Assembly (NCBI RefSeq): GCF_000244755.1
Contig: NZ_AHOO02000007.1
Span: forward strand, 1-64,000
DNA: 64,000 nt
Direction: 5' to 3'
DNA from: Leptospira licerasiae serovar Varillal str. VAR 010
GTDB taxonomy: Bacteria; Spirochaetota; Leptospiria; Leptospirales; Leptospiraceae
Shown piece by piece: positions 18,746-26,508 of the stretch. How positions within the stretch are numbered: position 1 is the first letter of the stretch; every line of letters begins with the position of its first letter. The notes below the pieces were generated by a model that was not told the origin of the DNA, searched no databases, and saw nothing but the letters and a program-made list of their open reading frames with translations. A program made the translations under genes and the position numbers.

Positions 18746-19450
18746 ATGAGAGAAATATTGCGCAATTCTTTTAATAAAATATTGGAACTTATCAAATCCA
18801 CGAGCAAGCTATCGCTGAAACAAAATGTATTCGCACTTGTTTCGATTTCATTAATAGGTAGTCTCACATTAGCCCTCATAATCTATTTAAAATTTAGTCC
18901 TAAATGTATTTACGGAGACTGTAACATTGGCTTTGGAGCTTTGAAGCAACCTGACGATACACTGTATACCGGAAACTTCTATAAAGGCAAATATCAAGAT
19001 TACGGAATATTGAAATCTCCCTACGGCTTCATTTACGAAGGAAATTGGAAACTTGGGAAAAAACATGGATATGGAAGACTTCATAATCCAGACAAAAGCT
19101 CTTTCGAAGGAAGTTTCATAGATGACCGTGCCGAAGGAAAAGGTACTTATACTTGGCCGGATAAAACAATGCTTTCAGGTGTGTTTGTGCAAGGGAAAGC
19201 TGAAGGCCCATGCCTACTTGTTTTAGGTAACGGAATATCGTTAAAAGGAATCTACAGTGGCGGCCGCATAATTGAAGGAAGCGGTTTGTATATTTTTGAA
19301 AATGGAAGCAAATACCTTGGCCAATGGAAATCAGGAAGAAGAAATGGAAAAGGGACTTTATTTGATTCTCAAGGCGGAATAATTGCAGTAGGAGAATGGA
19401 AGGAGGATCGTTTAGAAAAAAGTTATGCCGAGAAATTTTTTCAAAAGTAA
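18746..19450 (+). CDS. MORN-repeat protein with one membrane anchor
   Basis: I prefer ATG 18746 over ATG 18719, because the extra nine residues add nothing and 18746 starts a basic segment leading to the single TM helix (about residues 36-56, VSISLIGSLTLALIIYLKF). After it come MORN-type repeats with the YxGxWKxGxxxGxG signature (YTGNFYKGKYQDYGILK, YEGNWKLGKKHGYGRLH, FEGSFIDDRAEGKGTYT, YLGQWKSGRRNGKGTLF). MORN repeats are membrane-proximal or protein-binding scaffolds. Divergent from the TPR/RND unit; function not known. Confidence 0.8.
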   Translation: MREILRNSFNKILELIKSTSKLSLKQNVFALVSISLIGSLTLALIIYLKFSPKCIYGDCNIGFGALKQPDDTLYTGNFYKGKYQDYGILKSPYGFIYEGNWKLGKKHGYGRLHNPDKSSFEGSFIDDRAEGKGTYTWPDKTMLSGVFVQGKAEGPCLLVLGNGISLKGIYSGGRIIEGSGLYIFENGSKYLGQWKSGRRNGKGTLFDSQGGIIAVGEWKEDRLEKSYAEKFFQK

Positions 19451-19771
19451 CTTTCGACCCTATCCGCAAGATTGCTATTTTTTCCATAATCATCAAAGAA
19501 GCAAAAGGCGAATCGTTTTCTAAAACGATTTACTTATACAAAGAACGTCATTACTTCTTGCCCATTTTCACAATGGGTAATCGAAAGTCAAATTTATTCA
19601 CCCTGAATGAAGGCAAATATTAGTCATTTTTGACAATTTCGGATGAATTTCCTTAATATAATCTTTTTACTCTTAAGTGATAAAACGTAATCAAACTAAA
19701 TAAGTTATCTAAATTATGTCCTAAATGGTTATTGATATTTCGTTACAGAACACAGGTAAATTTCAGTATGA
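19451..19771. other. Intergenic boundary between envelope genes and phage/plasmid genes
   Basis: A 321-bp gap without a convincing gene; short frames crossing it look like shadows. It holds a perfect inverted repeat, AATCGTTTTCTAAAACGATT (19511-19530), and a second hairpin, CCCATT-TTCAC-AATGGG (19561-19577). Neither is followed by a T-run, so they are not clear terminators. As this is where host-like genes give way to repressor genes, an attachment or recombination site is possible, but no integrase or direct repeat supports it in this window. Confidence 0.4.
19511..19530. repeat. Perfect 20-bp inverted repeat at the region boundary
   Basis: AATCGTTTTCTAAAACGATT has 9-bp arms around a 2-bp centre. 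It could be a transcript-ending hairpin for the MORN gene (7-bp stem, 6-nt loop, no T-run) or a recombinase core. Only the symmetry is seen; the role is open. Confidence 0.45.
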
Positions 19772-20299
19772 TTATTTTTTTTTCGTTACCTTCGATAGTG
19801 ATTCTTCCTCCATCTTTATCGCATCTTTTAAAAGTGCTTTTTGGTCTTTGCCTGGAAGGACAGATATGATTGATATGAGACTTCTGAGAGCTTTTTCTTC
19901 GGGATTATTAATTAAAGAATTCGCTACTTGTATTATTATTTCCTGATCGGAAAATTCAAGAAGGCTAGACTTATGATCGATCCTGTTTAATTGAATGTTC
20001 GAATACAATTTCGATCGATCAAAACCCATGTTTTGGAGATTCTCTAAAACTTGTATATATTCCTCTTCGGATGCAATAAACCTCCCCTTCCCTGTCCGGA
20101 CATAGATTATAGATAACCCAATTGAAAGTAATAGGATTTTCAATTCAGGATCTGGGATTCGATGAGATCCCATTTTCCATCTAGAAACAGTGGATTGTGA
20201 TGCTCCGGTTATATTTTGTATATCATGAGAAGAATATCCTAGCTTCTTTATCCCCTCATTAAATCGCCTCGATTCTTCTAATAAATGGTCCGGATTCAT
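19772..20299 (-). CDS. HTH repressor-like protein 1
   Basis: ATG 20299 is chosen over an upstream TTG at 20326, since an AAGGGA-type ribosome site precedes it and none precedes the TTG. Residues about 10-45 form a lambda-repressor/XRE-like HTH (YSSHDIQNITGASQSTVSRWKMGSHRIP) followed by PELKILLLSIGLSIIYVRTGKGRF. The C-terminus (LISIISVLPGKDQKALLKDAIKMEEESL) recurs in diverged form in the proteins at 21268-21807 and 26494-27048, so three copies of one family are present. There is no peptidase-like cleavage domain, so induction would not be LexA-like. Likely a lysogeny or immunity regulator. Confidence 0.75.
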   Translation of the reverse strand: MNPDHLLEESRRFNEGIKKLGYSSHDIQNITGASQSTVSRWKMGSHRIPDPELKILLLSIGLSIIYVRTGKGRFIASEEEYIQVLENLQNMGFDRSKLYSNIQLNRIDHKSSLLEFSDQEIIIQVANSLINNPEEKALRSLISIISVLPGKDQKALLKDAIKMEEESLSKVTKKK

Positions 20300-20349
20300 T
20301 ATGTCGCTTAATTCCCTTTTATTCAAAGTGGGTAAATATTGATTGCATA

Positions 20350-20364
20350 TATTCAGAGTGAATA
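20350..20364. promoter_or_regulatory. Candidate operator of repressor 1
   Basis: TATTCAGAGTGAATA is a perfect inverted repeat (6-bp arms, 3-bp centre) lying 50 bp upstream of the repressor start. A related direct copy, ATTCAAAGTGGGTAA, starts at 20321. The position fits an autoregulatory operator; binding is inference. Confidence 0.4.
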
Positions 20365-20564
20365 ACTCTTGGATCTGTTATTTACTAGCTAGATTCTAAG
20401 ATTTCTCAGAATTCTTGCCCGACCAGCAATATCGAACGAGGATTTTCCGGGATCAAGCTTTTAATCATGTCTAGACAGCGAAGTTTAGCTTTGCGTAATG
20501 TGAATTCTAAATTGGAACATTTTTTCTAAAGGATAAGAAATCAGAATCTTTTCGCAATAATTCG

Positions 20565-20885
20565 ATGAAATGGCTGGATCTTACATATTTTACTTACGAA
20601 ACAGGTCACTACTCAAAGTCCTCAAGAGGGCTTCGTAAGTCTGCTCTTGAAAAAGAGAAATTTCGATCCAAATGGCCTAAATTACGTTATCCGAAATCGA
20701 TAAAGAGAAACTTATTTATTTGGAAACTTATAATTATTATAAAGGTCCTTAAAAATGATCTAAAGTTCGCTCGAACTGAATTAAGACTGAAATTATTTGA
20801 AATAAGAACACTAAGGGACAAAATCGAGCTACTCGAAAAGCAATGCGGAATAGAAAGGGATTGTTCTAGAGAAGAAAATGTTTAG
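20565..20885 (+). CDS. Small basic hypothetical protein with coiled-coil C-terminus
   Basis: A 106-aa, strongly basic protein. A Lys/Arg-rich N-terminal half leads to a hydrophobic/basic helix (FIWKLIIIIKVLKNDLKFA) and a heptad-like helix (RLKLFEIRTLRDKIELLEKQCG). Divergent from repressor 1 and overlapping the next gene by 8 bp, so it is a likely early gene under repressor control. No family recognised. Confidence 0.5.
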   Translation: MKWLDLTYFTYETGHYSKSSRGLRKSALEKEKFRSKWPKLRYPKSIKRNLFIWKLIIIIKVLKNDLKFARTELRLKLFEIRTLRDKIELLEKQCGIERDCSREENV

Positions 20886-21297
20886 TAGAAAGAAAATCTT
20901 AAAGTTCCTTTTATATTTGTTTCGAAAGCCATACAATTTTGGAAAATCGAAAATATTCTCTGAAATAATAAGAAAATTCAATGCTGACAATTTAGTGAGG
21001 GCTCAATTGAGATTATGCTCTGACGACTGGAAATCATTTAAAAGTGGTTCTTGTATTACGCCCATTCCTTTTCTTTTAAAGGAGCCCTTAAAAAGGGAGG
21101 GAGTCTATGTTGTCATGGAGGTATTTGAAACTCCATTGCTTGAATTTAAGGAAATAAAAGGCCAAATCATTAAAAGTACTTTCCACGGGACGGTTCTTTC
21201 CTATGAAAAACTAGGAAAAGAATTCAGCGTTGAAGAAGTCCTCGTCGATTTTAGGAAATTCACGAAGCTATTTAGTGTTCCCGGCAATTCTTTGTAA
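20878..21297 (+). CDS. Hypothetical early protein
   Basis: A 139-aa protein with a basic N-terminus (SRKKILKFLLYLFRKP) and a mixed alpha/beta remainder (GVYVVMEVFETPLLEFKEIKGQIIKSTFHGTVLSYEKLG). Starts inside the preceding gene (8-bp overlap) and overlaps tail to tail by 30 bp with the convergent repressor-like gene 2. Product and function unknown. Confidence 0.5.
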   Translation: MFSRKKILKFLLYLFRKPYNFGKSKIFSEIIRKFNADNLVRAQLRLCSDDWKSFKSGSCITPIPFLLKEPLKREGVYVVMEVFETPLLEFKEIKGQIIKSTFHGTVLSYEKLGKEFSVEEVLVDFRKFTKLFSVPGNSL

Positions 21298-21807
21298 CCC
21301 TCGCAATTTTAAAAACGCGGTTTTATAAAAGTTCTGAGGAAATGTGAGAATTAACGATCCCAAGGACCTTAAAGTTTTGTTTTTCTTTTCCTGAAGCAAT
21401 TTATGGGAAACACTTATAATTAATTCCCGATCTTCCGAACTTAGTCTTTCGGCCAATGCAATAATTCTATTGTATTGAAAGTCCTCGCTCTCTCTGTGAG
21501 CATTGATATCATCGAGTAACAATTTCTGGTAGAGTTCAATTCGCTCTTTATCCGTTACCTTCCAATGCCCTATTCCAGTCCTTATATACTTGATCGATAC
21601 TCTGTATTGAATCAAAAGCTCCCTTAAAAGAATATCCTCTATACTTTCATTATTTCGAGCCCAGCGTTGAAAAGTATGTTGTGTTATTCCAGTTTTAGCT
21701 TCAACGGCCTTCATACCAATTTCTTTAACAACGGAAAGCAATCGCTTTGCTTCGGATACCGGTTGTCCCGATTTTCTTGGTGTTACTTTGCTTTTTGTTG
21801 TCTTCAT
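21268..21807 (-). CDS. HTH repressor-like protein 2
   Basis: A 179-aa protein with an N-terminal HTH (GMKAVEAKTGITQHTFQRWARNNESI), the family signature VSIKYIRTGIGHWKV, and a C-terminal segment LRSLGSLILTFPQNFYKTAFLKL matching the other two repressor-like proteins. The upstream gap carries only a TGTCAACGT half-site (21871-21879) of the parS-like palindrome. Lies between the early gene pair and rep, so it may control either. The family is recognised by internal comparison only. Confidence 0.7.
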   Translation of the reverse strand: MKTTKSKVTPRKSGQPVSEAKRLLSVVKEIGMKAVEAKTGITQHTFQRWARNNESIEDILLRELLIQYRVSIKYIRTGIGHWKVTDKERIELYQKLLLDDINAHRESEDFQYNRIIALAERLSSEDRELIISVSHKLLQEKKNKTLRSLGSLILTFPQNFYKTAFLKLRGLQRIAGNTK

Positions 21808-21885
21808 TTATTTCTCAAAAACTTAGTCGCAGCTATTTGATGACCTTACTTAGAGTTGAAAATGAAAAGCTGTCAACGTATTTAA

Positions 21886-23175
21886 TCAATATACACCAAA
21901 CCGCGATCGGGGAATCGGAATCTTAGATCTTATTAATTCATGCAAATTCGTTTTTATACTCTTATGAGAGTCATTGTAATAACTCCCTAGGTAGTAATTC
22001 CCGCTTTCGAAAACCCTTTCGGCTTTGCCATTCGAAATACTGATGTATTGAATTTCGGCGACTTCGGGAAATTTTATAACCACTGATTTTTCTTGTTTTG
22101 GATCCTCATTAGCGTTAAGAAGCAATGGTTCAAAGAACTTATCTATTTCTTCCTGGTTTGCATATAAGTTCTCTTTGTTTTCACTCTTAGTATTTATTTT
22201 ATCGTTCTCTTGAGAATCTATAGTACCGGAATTTCTCATGGTATCTAGTTGCATACTTGGAACAGCAAATAATACTTTCATGGGTATTCGAACTTTTTCA
22301 GCGAAGAACTTCGTAGTAACCATTTGTAAAGTTTCCGGAAGTTCGCTACTAATAGAAATATTGTTTTCGGCGGAACTGTAGATTACTTTTTCGAGAACTT
22401 CAACACTGGATCTACTTAGATTTGATTTTGACCAATCAATAAGAGAGTCCCATGTTGGTTCGTATAATTTTGGCTTTTGCAGATCTATTTGATTTGTATT
22501 ATCTCTTTTATTTGAAACTGGTCTTGCGGGTTCTTGAACAACTGGTTTTACTCTTTCGGCCTGAACATTTTTACATATCCCATTGATATAGCTTATATTT
22601 GTTCCCATTCCTTGTAAATTTGCTCTTCTTAGAGATTCAGAAAAAATTTCTATCCCATAAAGAGAAACTAAATAATCAAAGGTCAATGGGTTGCTTTTTG
22701 TTTTTTGTACTATAGTGGGATCTAAATTATTATGGGAACTAGGTACCTTGGGCGTTTGATTGGAATCAACCGATTGGGAAGTATCGATTGACTGCCGTCC
22801 ATCAACTTGATTGATTCCTATCAAACTATCATTGGATTCATTCTTCGTGTCTTTGAAAAAGAATTCAGAATATTTTGATTTAATTATTCGTTGTTTCTTT
22901 CCTTTTTTATTCAAAGTGAATGTAATATTGATATCCCCGTTTTCTTTCAGGATCATAAGGTACTTAGAAACAGTTTGTTTTTTGATTTTAAATTGGTTCG
23001 CAAGATACATGTTTCTGGCGAAACATCCGGCTTCTGGCGAATTATATTTACTTTGGGCTTTCTGGTCTAAGTAAGCGATCTTTGCTAGAAGCAATCTCAT
23101 CTGCGGCCAGTAATCGAGTGCATTGATTTCGGGCGGGATGTAGTCCCCCCTAACCTCTTGTTTCTCAAGGTCCAT
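21886..23175 (-). CDS. Winged-helix replication initiator-like protein (Rep)
   Basis: A 429-aa protein. The first 100 residues form a winged-helix DNA-binding domain like those of plasmid and phage replication initiators (LDYWPQMRLLLAKIAYLDQKAQ..., then FARNMYLANQFKIKKQTVSKYLMILKENGDI). A Ser/Asn-rich linker precedes a C-terminal region with no recognised fold. ATG 23175 has an AGGA ribosome site 9 nt upstream. It is divergent from the RHH-parA-parB operon across a structured 455-bp control region, an arrangement that recalls the LE1 replicon, known to replicate as a plasmid. The Rep assignment rests on the domain plus context. Confidence 0.65.
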   Translation of the reverse strand: MDLEKQEVRGDYIPPEINALDYWPQMRLLLAKIAYLDQKAQSKYNSPEAGCFARNMYLANQFKIKKQTVSKYLMILKENGDINITFTLNKKGKKQRIIKSKYSEFFFKDTKNESNDSLIGINQVDGRQSIDTSQSVDSNQTPKVPSSHNNLDPTIVQKTKSNPLTFDYLVSLYGIEIFSESLRRANLQGMGTNISYINGICKNVQAERVKPVVQEPARPVSNKRDNTNQIDLQKPKLYEPTWDSLIDWSKSNLSRSSVEVLEKVIYSSAENNISISSELPETLQMVTTKFFAEKVRIPMKVLFAVPSMQLDTMRNSGTIDSQENDKINTKSENKENLYANQEEIDKFFEPLLLNANEDPKQEKSVVIKFPEVAEIQYISISNGKAERVFESGNYYLGSYYNDSHKSIKTNLHELIRSKIPIPRSRFGVY

Positions 23176-23396
23176 ATTCGAATCCTGCTCAAATCGGTGC
23201 GGACATACCTACGGCCATAGGCGCTAACCCTAATTTTCAAGATAGCCTGAGTTGGATTCTTTCGAACCCGCAAAAACGATCCTGCGAAGATCGGACTGAA
23301 ATTATGTCTCTTTCAGACGGGTACAGCTAGTCCCGTACATCAAAAGAAAATGCAAGCAAAAAATTATGTCTCTTGAGGATTATTTTTTAAAAGGGC

Positions 23397-23435
23397 GCCC
23401 GAGAGAGTTTCGCAGGCTCTTCTCGGGCTTTATTT
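23397..23435 (+). terminator. Intrinsic terminator-like hairpin in the rep leader region
   Basis: GCCCGAGAGAG, loop TTTCGCAGG, CTCTTCTCGGGC, then TTTATTT: an 11-bp stem with one bulge and a T-rich tail on the + strand. The minus-strand reading is followed by CCCTTTT, so it could also attenuate rep transcription. No + strand gene ends here, so a small RNA from the 23180-23390 interval is the simplest substrate. Confidence 0.6.
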
Positions 23436-23448
23436 GATTTGCGGGTTC

Positions 23449-23467
23449 GTTAAGTATTGCACTTAAC
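23449..23467. promoter_or_regulatory. Candidate operator of the par operon
   Basis: GTTAAGT-ATTGC-ACTTAAC is a perfect inverted repeat with 7-bp arms, about 165 bp upstream of the RHH gene. RHH proteins and ParA commonly autoregulate at such sites; binding is inference. Confidence 0.4.
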
Positions 23468-23630
23468 AAATTCAAAATAGCATATCTTCTATTTGAGTAC
23501 CAGCACTTTTTTATGAAAATAGAAGATTTTTGCATCTAAAGATTGAAACAAAATTGCGGAGCTAAAATGAAAATTTATTGTACTTAGAGCGAGTATAATA
23601 ATAGTTAAAATAAATATAAGAATAGTTTCT

Positions 23631-23846
23631 TTGAGAGCAAAAGTGGTGAGCGCTAAGAAAAAAAAATCAGTTACAAAAGGAAGACCTAAGAATGAAAACC
23701 CGGAGCCTAAAAGAGGGATAACCATCTTCTTGCCTTTGCAGCTTTCAGAAAAGCTTGATGAAGTAGCTCGATTAAATGATCGCTCGAAAAGCCAGGAAAT
23801 TATTCATACATTGAAGCAAGTCCATTTGCCGGAGGGTGTGGAATGA
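23631..23846 (+). CDS. Small RHH-type DNA-binding protein
   Basis: About 65-71 aa: a Lys-rich arm (SAKKKKSVTKGRPKNENPEPK) followed by a short strand and helices typical of ribbon-helix-helix proteins (RGITIFLPLQLSEKLDEVARLNDRSKSQEIIHTLKQV). The start may be TTG 23631, GTG 23643 or GTG 23646; I cannot decide. It overlaps parA by 4 bp, so it is probably the regulatory or centromere-binding partner of the par operon. Confidence 0.6.
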   Translation: MRAKVVSAKKKKSVTKGRPKNENPEPKRGITIFLPLQLSEKLDEVARLNDRSKSQEIIHTLKQVHLPEGVE

Positions 23847-24601
23847 CTATTTTAATTTGGAATTCAAAAGGAGGTGTATTAAAGACATCTTTAACTATGC
23901 TCTTTTCGTCTTTTTTATCTTCTAATAATAAAAAAGTTTTAATTATAGATACGGATCCTCAAAGCTCAACTTCTCAACTGCTTGGAGTGAATAAAGATAA
24001 AGAGAGAAATTTATACAAATTTCTTATGGGAGAAATTCCAATTTCAGAGTCGTATCTTCCAACGGAGCATAAAAATATATATATTATTCCCGGGAATATA
24101 AATGTTTTTAAAATCGATTCTAGGATTCTGCCGAATCAGTTATCTAAGGCTATTCAATTTATTAAAAAGGAATTCGATTACATATTAATCGATACGCCTA
24201 GCTCATACAATACAGTAATTATTTCCTCAATATTTGCTGCAGATAAAGTAATTATACCTACCCCATTTTCAGGCGTCGATTTATCGGAACTTTCGTTTGT
24301 GCTTAACGAGATTGCAGAACTTAAGCCTAATATGGAGAAAATTATAGTAGGAACAAGAACAACCCATGCTGACAAGCTTTCGAATGAAGAGAAGGAATAT
24401 GTAGACCAATATAAAGAAATAATAGGCCCCTATTTATCGGAATATTTCATACCAGATACAAAATTAGTTAGGAGGGCTTTTGATAGGGGGGAGTCATTAA
24501 ACAAAGATGATGAATCTTCTCGGAAATTCAGGCAATCCTTAAAGAGCTTAGTCGAAAAGGTGACTGGAGAGAAGTTTGGAAATGAGTTTGTGGAAGTGTG
24601 A
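23843..24601 (+). CDS. parA: ParA-family partition ATPase
   Basis: A 252-aa P-loop ATPase without an N-terminal HTH (short, Ib-like). Deviant Walker A NSKGGVLKTS at residues 7-16 carries the signature Lys but has Leu in place of the Gly of KGGVGKT. Walker A' is LIIDTDPQSS and Walker B YILIDTPSS. ParA drives plasmid segregation with ParB and a centromere. Overlaps the RHH gene by 4 bp and is followed by parB after 3 bp. Phage LE1 is known to carry a ParA-like gene, consistent with an extrachromosomal prophage. Confidence 0.88.
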   Translation: MTILIWNSKGGVLKTSLTMLFSSFLSSNNKKVLIIDTDPQSSTSQLLGVNKDKERNLYKFLMGEIPISESYLPTEHKNIYIIPGNINVFKIDSRILPNQLSKAIQFIKKEFDYILIDTPSSYNTVIISSIFAADKVIIPTPFSGVDLSELSFVLNEIAELKPNMEKIIVGTRTTHADKLSNEEKEYVDQYKEIIGPYLSEYFIPDTKLVRRAFDRGESLNKDDESSRKFRQSLKSLVEKVTGEKFGNEFVEV

Positions 24602-24604
24602 ATT

Positions 24605-25408
24605 ATGAAGAAGCTCAAATCAGAAATTATCGAAAAATCAGCAGAATCAATAAGAGATGGGTTGCGGGAAGTTTTATTAAGTGAGATTATAGCAGACCCT
24701 AAAGCCCAGCCGAGGCAGAGCTTAAACGAAGCATTGGTTCAAGAATATGTTTTTGCTTTAAGAAATGGAGATAGATTTCCGCCAGTAGTTTTGTTTGGAG
24801 AGAATAAGCGTTTCTATTTAGCTGATGGGTTCCATCGATTAATGGCTCATAGAATAGCTGGATTGAAAACCATTGAAGCCTATGTAAAAGCGGGCGACTT
24901 GCGTGGCGCTATATTGTTTTCAACTGGAGCCAATGAGGATCATGGGCTACGACGGACGCCGGAAGATAAAAGGAAAGCGGTATTTACATTACTAAAGGAC
25001 GATGAATGGTCCCAATGGTCGGACCGAGAAATTGCAAGGATCGCAAAAGTTTCGAATACGTTTGTTTCAAACCTTAGAGGCGAGCTTCGAGACTCCACCG
25101 TCAACGTTGACAGTGAAGGTTTAATCGAAGGCGCAAGAGAATTTGATATAGTCAGATTTCGGACTAAATATGGCACTGAAGCAAATATGAAGGTGTCTAG
25201 ACAAAACAAAAATAAAACGAAAAAAGAAGCTGCAAATAAGAACGAAAAGACTCCATTAACTCCCAAAGAACAAAAAACGTTTTTGAGACAGGAGATAAAG
25301 AATCTGAATTCAGAAAAAGTTCAACTTAAAAAAGATTACACATCTGAAATTAAGAGAATAAATAAAGAATTAAGTTTAGCTAAAAAAAAGCTAAAGGCCA
25401 TTGTCTGA
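24605..25408 (+). CDS. parB: ParB-family partition protein
   Basis: A 267-aa protein with an N-terminal ParB/Srx-like domain (PRQSLNEALVQEYVFALRNG...FYLADGFHRLMAHRIAGL). The usual GERR motif is replaced by DGFHR, a variant common in plasmid and phage ParB-like proteins. A central HTH (WSDREIARIAKVSNTFVSNLR) and a basic, coiled C-terminus (about residues 200-267, many Lys) follow. A parS-like palindrome lies inside the coding sequence (25096-25115, encoding STVNVDS) and again just after the stop. Expected to load on that site and work with ParA. Confidence 0.82.
   Translation: MKKLKSEIIEKSAESIRDGLREVLLSEIIADPKAQPRQSLNEALVQEYVFALRNGDRFPPVVLFGENKRFYLADGFHRLMAHRIAGLKTIEAYVKAGDLRGAILFSTGANEDHGLRRTPEDKRKAVFTLLKDDEWSQWSDREIARIAKVSNTFVSNLRGELRDSTVNVDSEGLIEGAREFDIVRFRTKYGTEANMKVSRQNKNKTKKEAANKNEKTPLTPKEQKTFLRQEIKNLNSEKVQLKKDYTSEIKRINKELSLAKKKLKAIV
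25096..25115. promoter_or_regulatory. parS-like site, copy inside parB
   Basis: CACCGTCAACGTTGACAGTG: a perfect 12-bp palindrome GTCAACGTTGAC with CAC/GTG flanks. The identical 20-mer occurs in reverse orientation 310 bp downstream. Its placement inside and just after parB makes it the best centromere candidate. Confidence 0.6.
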
Positions 25409-25417
25409 GCCTTATGC

Positions 25418-25451
25418 AAATTTTCACTGTCAACGTTGACGGTGAAAATTT
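25418..25451. promoter_or_regulatory. parS-like site, extended 34-bp palindrome after parB
   Basis: AAATTTTCAC and GTGAAAATTT arms surround TGTCAACGTTGACG. Only one base pair of the 34-bp symmetry fails (25428/25441). The TTTCAC...GTGAAA arms recall chromosomal parS half-sites. A partial copy, AACGTTGAC, lies at 25535-25543. It starts 9 bp after the parB stop. It could also act as a transcript-ending hairpin, but its repetition inside parB argues for protein binding. Confidence 0.65.
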
Positions 25452-25572
25452 TGGATCATGTTTTGTTTAAAAATTGGTCTCATTGATGCTTTCTCTTAAT
25501 AATAGAGTTCTTGCAAAGTTTGAATATTTAGGGAAACGTTGACTAAATAGTTTATAAGCGGAGTCCCTTTCT

Positions 25573-26508
25573 GTGTTCTTGCCCTTGTTGTCGTTTGCAT
25601 TATTGTTTTGTTCAGCGTTATTCTTTTATAAACATTCAAAAAGAAATGCGTTAACTCTCTCGTTTATATTCCTGACTTTGACGATTGCTTTCTGGTGCTT
25701 CTTGCTATTTGTGATGGAATTGCCTCTTCCATACTGGCTAAGAATTCCTTTAATTAATGCGCTTCCTATTCCTACGCTTTTCTTGCCCCTCTGTTTTAAT
25801 TATATTGTACTGAATTATATCCGTCCGTATGATTTAGTTTCCATTCCGATGCCGCTTAGAATATTCCATACGATTTCAATAGTTGCTTTTTCAGTCTATG
25901 CGGTAATCGGTATTGGATCCCCATACGAATTAATTGGAAACGAGGTCATGTTTCGAGGCGGAACCATTCATTATCTTTCCCTTGTTTATATCTATGGTAC
26001 TTTAACCGGGGGCTTGACTCTAATAGTTAGGAATATGCTTAGAGGTAGTTATTTTGAAATTTTACATTCTATATTTCTTTTTGCAGGTATTTTGTTAGGT
26101 GCAATTGTATCTTCGATATTTGTGTTAATTCTTCCTTTAGCCGCGGACATTAATTTGCATTCCCTTGGAGCAGTTGGTTTGTTATTTTTCCTGTGGTTTA
26201 CATGGGTGCCAATCGCGCATTATCGACTGTTCAATCAGGCGCTTCCAGATTTTGGTCGTGATATCAGAAGTCCCAAGTTTTCAAATATGATCTTGGAGTT
26301 TAATAGAAAGATTCTTCAAATTATAAACCCTGTTGATTATAAAAAAATGTGTGATGAATATGAGAAAGCTAAGTTGAGGGAATTGAAAGAAAAAGTGGAG
26401 AACATTCAAATTTCTTCTCTATCGATTTTCTTTTCGCATGGAAAACAAGGTCCTTTGAGATTTATAAGATCAACGTCCGAACGGATCTCTAAATTATTTT
26501 TTGGCTGA
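25573..26508 (+). CDS. Orphan seven-TM membrane protein (histidine-kinase 7TM-like sensor without kinase)
   Basis: A 311-aa protein starting at GTG 25573. Seven to eight hydrophobic helices fill residues 1-220, with the look of the N-terminal 7TM region of some histidine kinases (a loop with IRPYD, and a last helix ending WFTWVPIAHYRLFNQ). Only about 90 soluble residues follow (FGRDIRSPKFSNMILEF...), with no kinase or cyclase domain. It overlaps the convergent repressor-like gene 3 by 15 bp. It could signal host state to the prophage, which is inference. Confidence 0.6.
   Translation: MFLPLLSFALLFCSALFFYKHSKRNALTLSFIFLTLTIAFWCFLLFVMELPLPYWLRIPLINALPIPTLFLPLCFNYIVLNYIRPYDLVSIPMPLRIFHTISIVAFSVYAVIGIGSPYELIGNEVMFRGGTIHYLSLVYIYGTLTGGLTLIVRNMLRGSYFEILHSIFLFAGILLGAIVSSIFVLILPLAADINLHSLGAVGLLFFLWFTWVPIAHYRLFNQALPDFGRDIRSPKFSNMILEFNRKILQIINPVDYKKMCDEYEKAKLRELKEKVENIQISSLSIFFSHGKQGPLRFIRSTSERISKLFFG

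Larger units (their letters stand above)
23176..23630. promoter_or_regulatory. Replication/partition control region between rep and par genes
   Basis: A 455-bp gap with nested symmetry. An outer perfect 12-bp inverted repeat, CGAACCCGCAAA (23263-23274) and TTTGCGGGTTCG (23438-23449), encloses an inner pair, CCTGCGAA (23281-23288) and TTCGCAGG (23409-23416). The second inner arm is the loop of a terminator-like hairpin (23397-23428). A direct repeat AAATTATGTCTCTT lies at 23299 and 23361. In the rep transcript the hairpin loop can pair with a downstream segment about 106 nt before the rep start, as in pseudoknot or antisense-RNA copy control. An origin or a counter-transcribed RNA is plausible, not shown. 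Confidence 0.55.

Noticed and set aside
19396..19623. Short + strand frame after the MORN gene
   Set aside because: Mostly overlaps the MORN gene in another frame and runs through two hairpins; no ribosome site or protein-like pattern.
23489..23725. Minus-strand hydrophobic frame opposite the RHH gene
   Set aside because: Overlaps the RHH gene and the par promoter; its hydrophobicity comes from reading AT-rich DNA backwards, and no ribosome site is seen.
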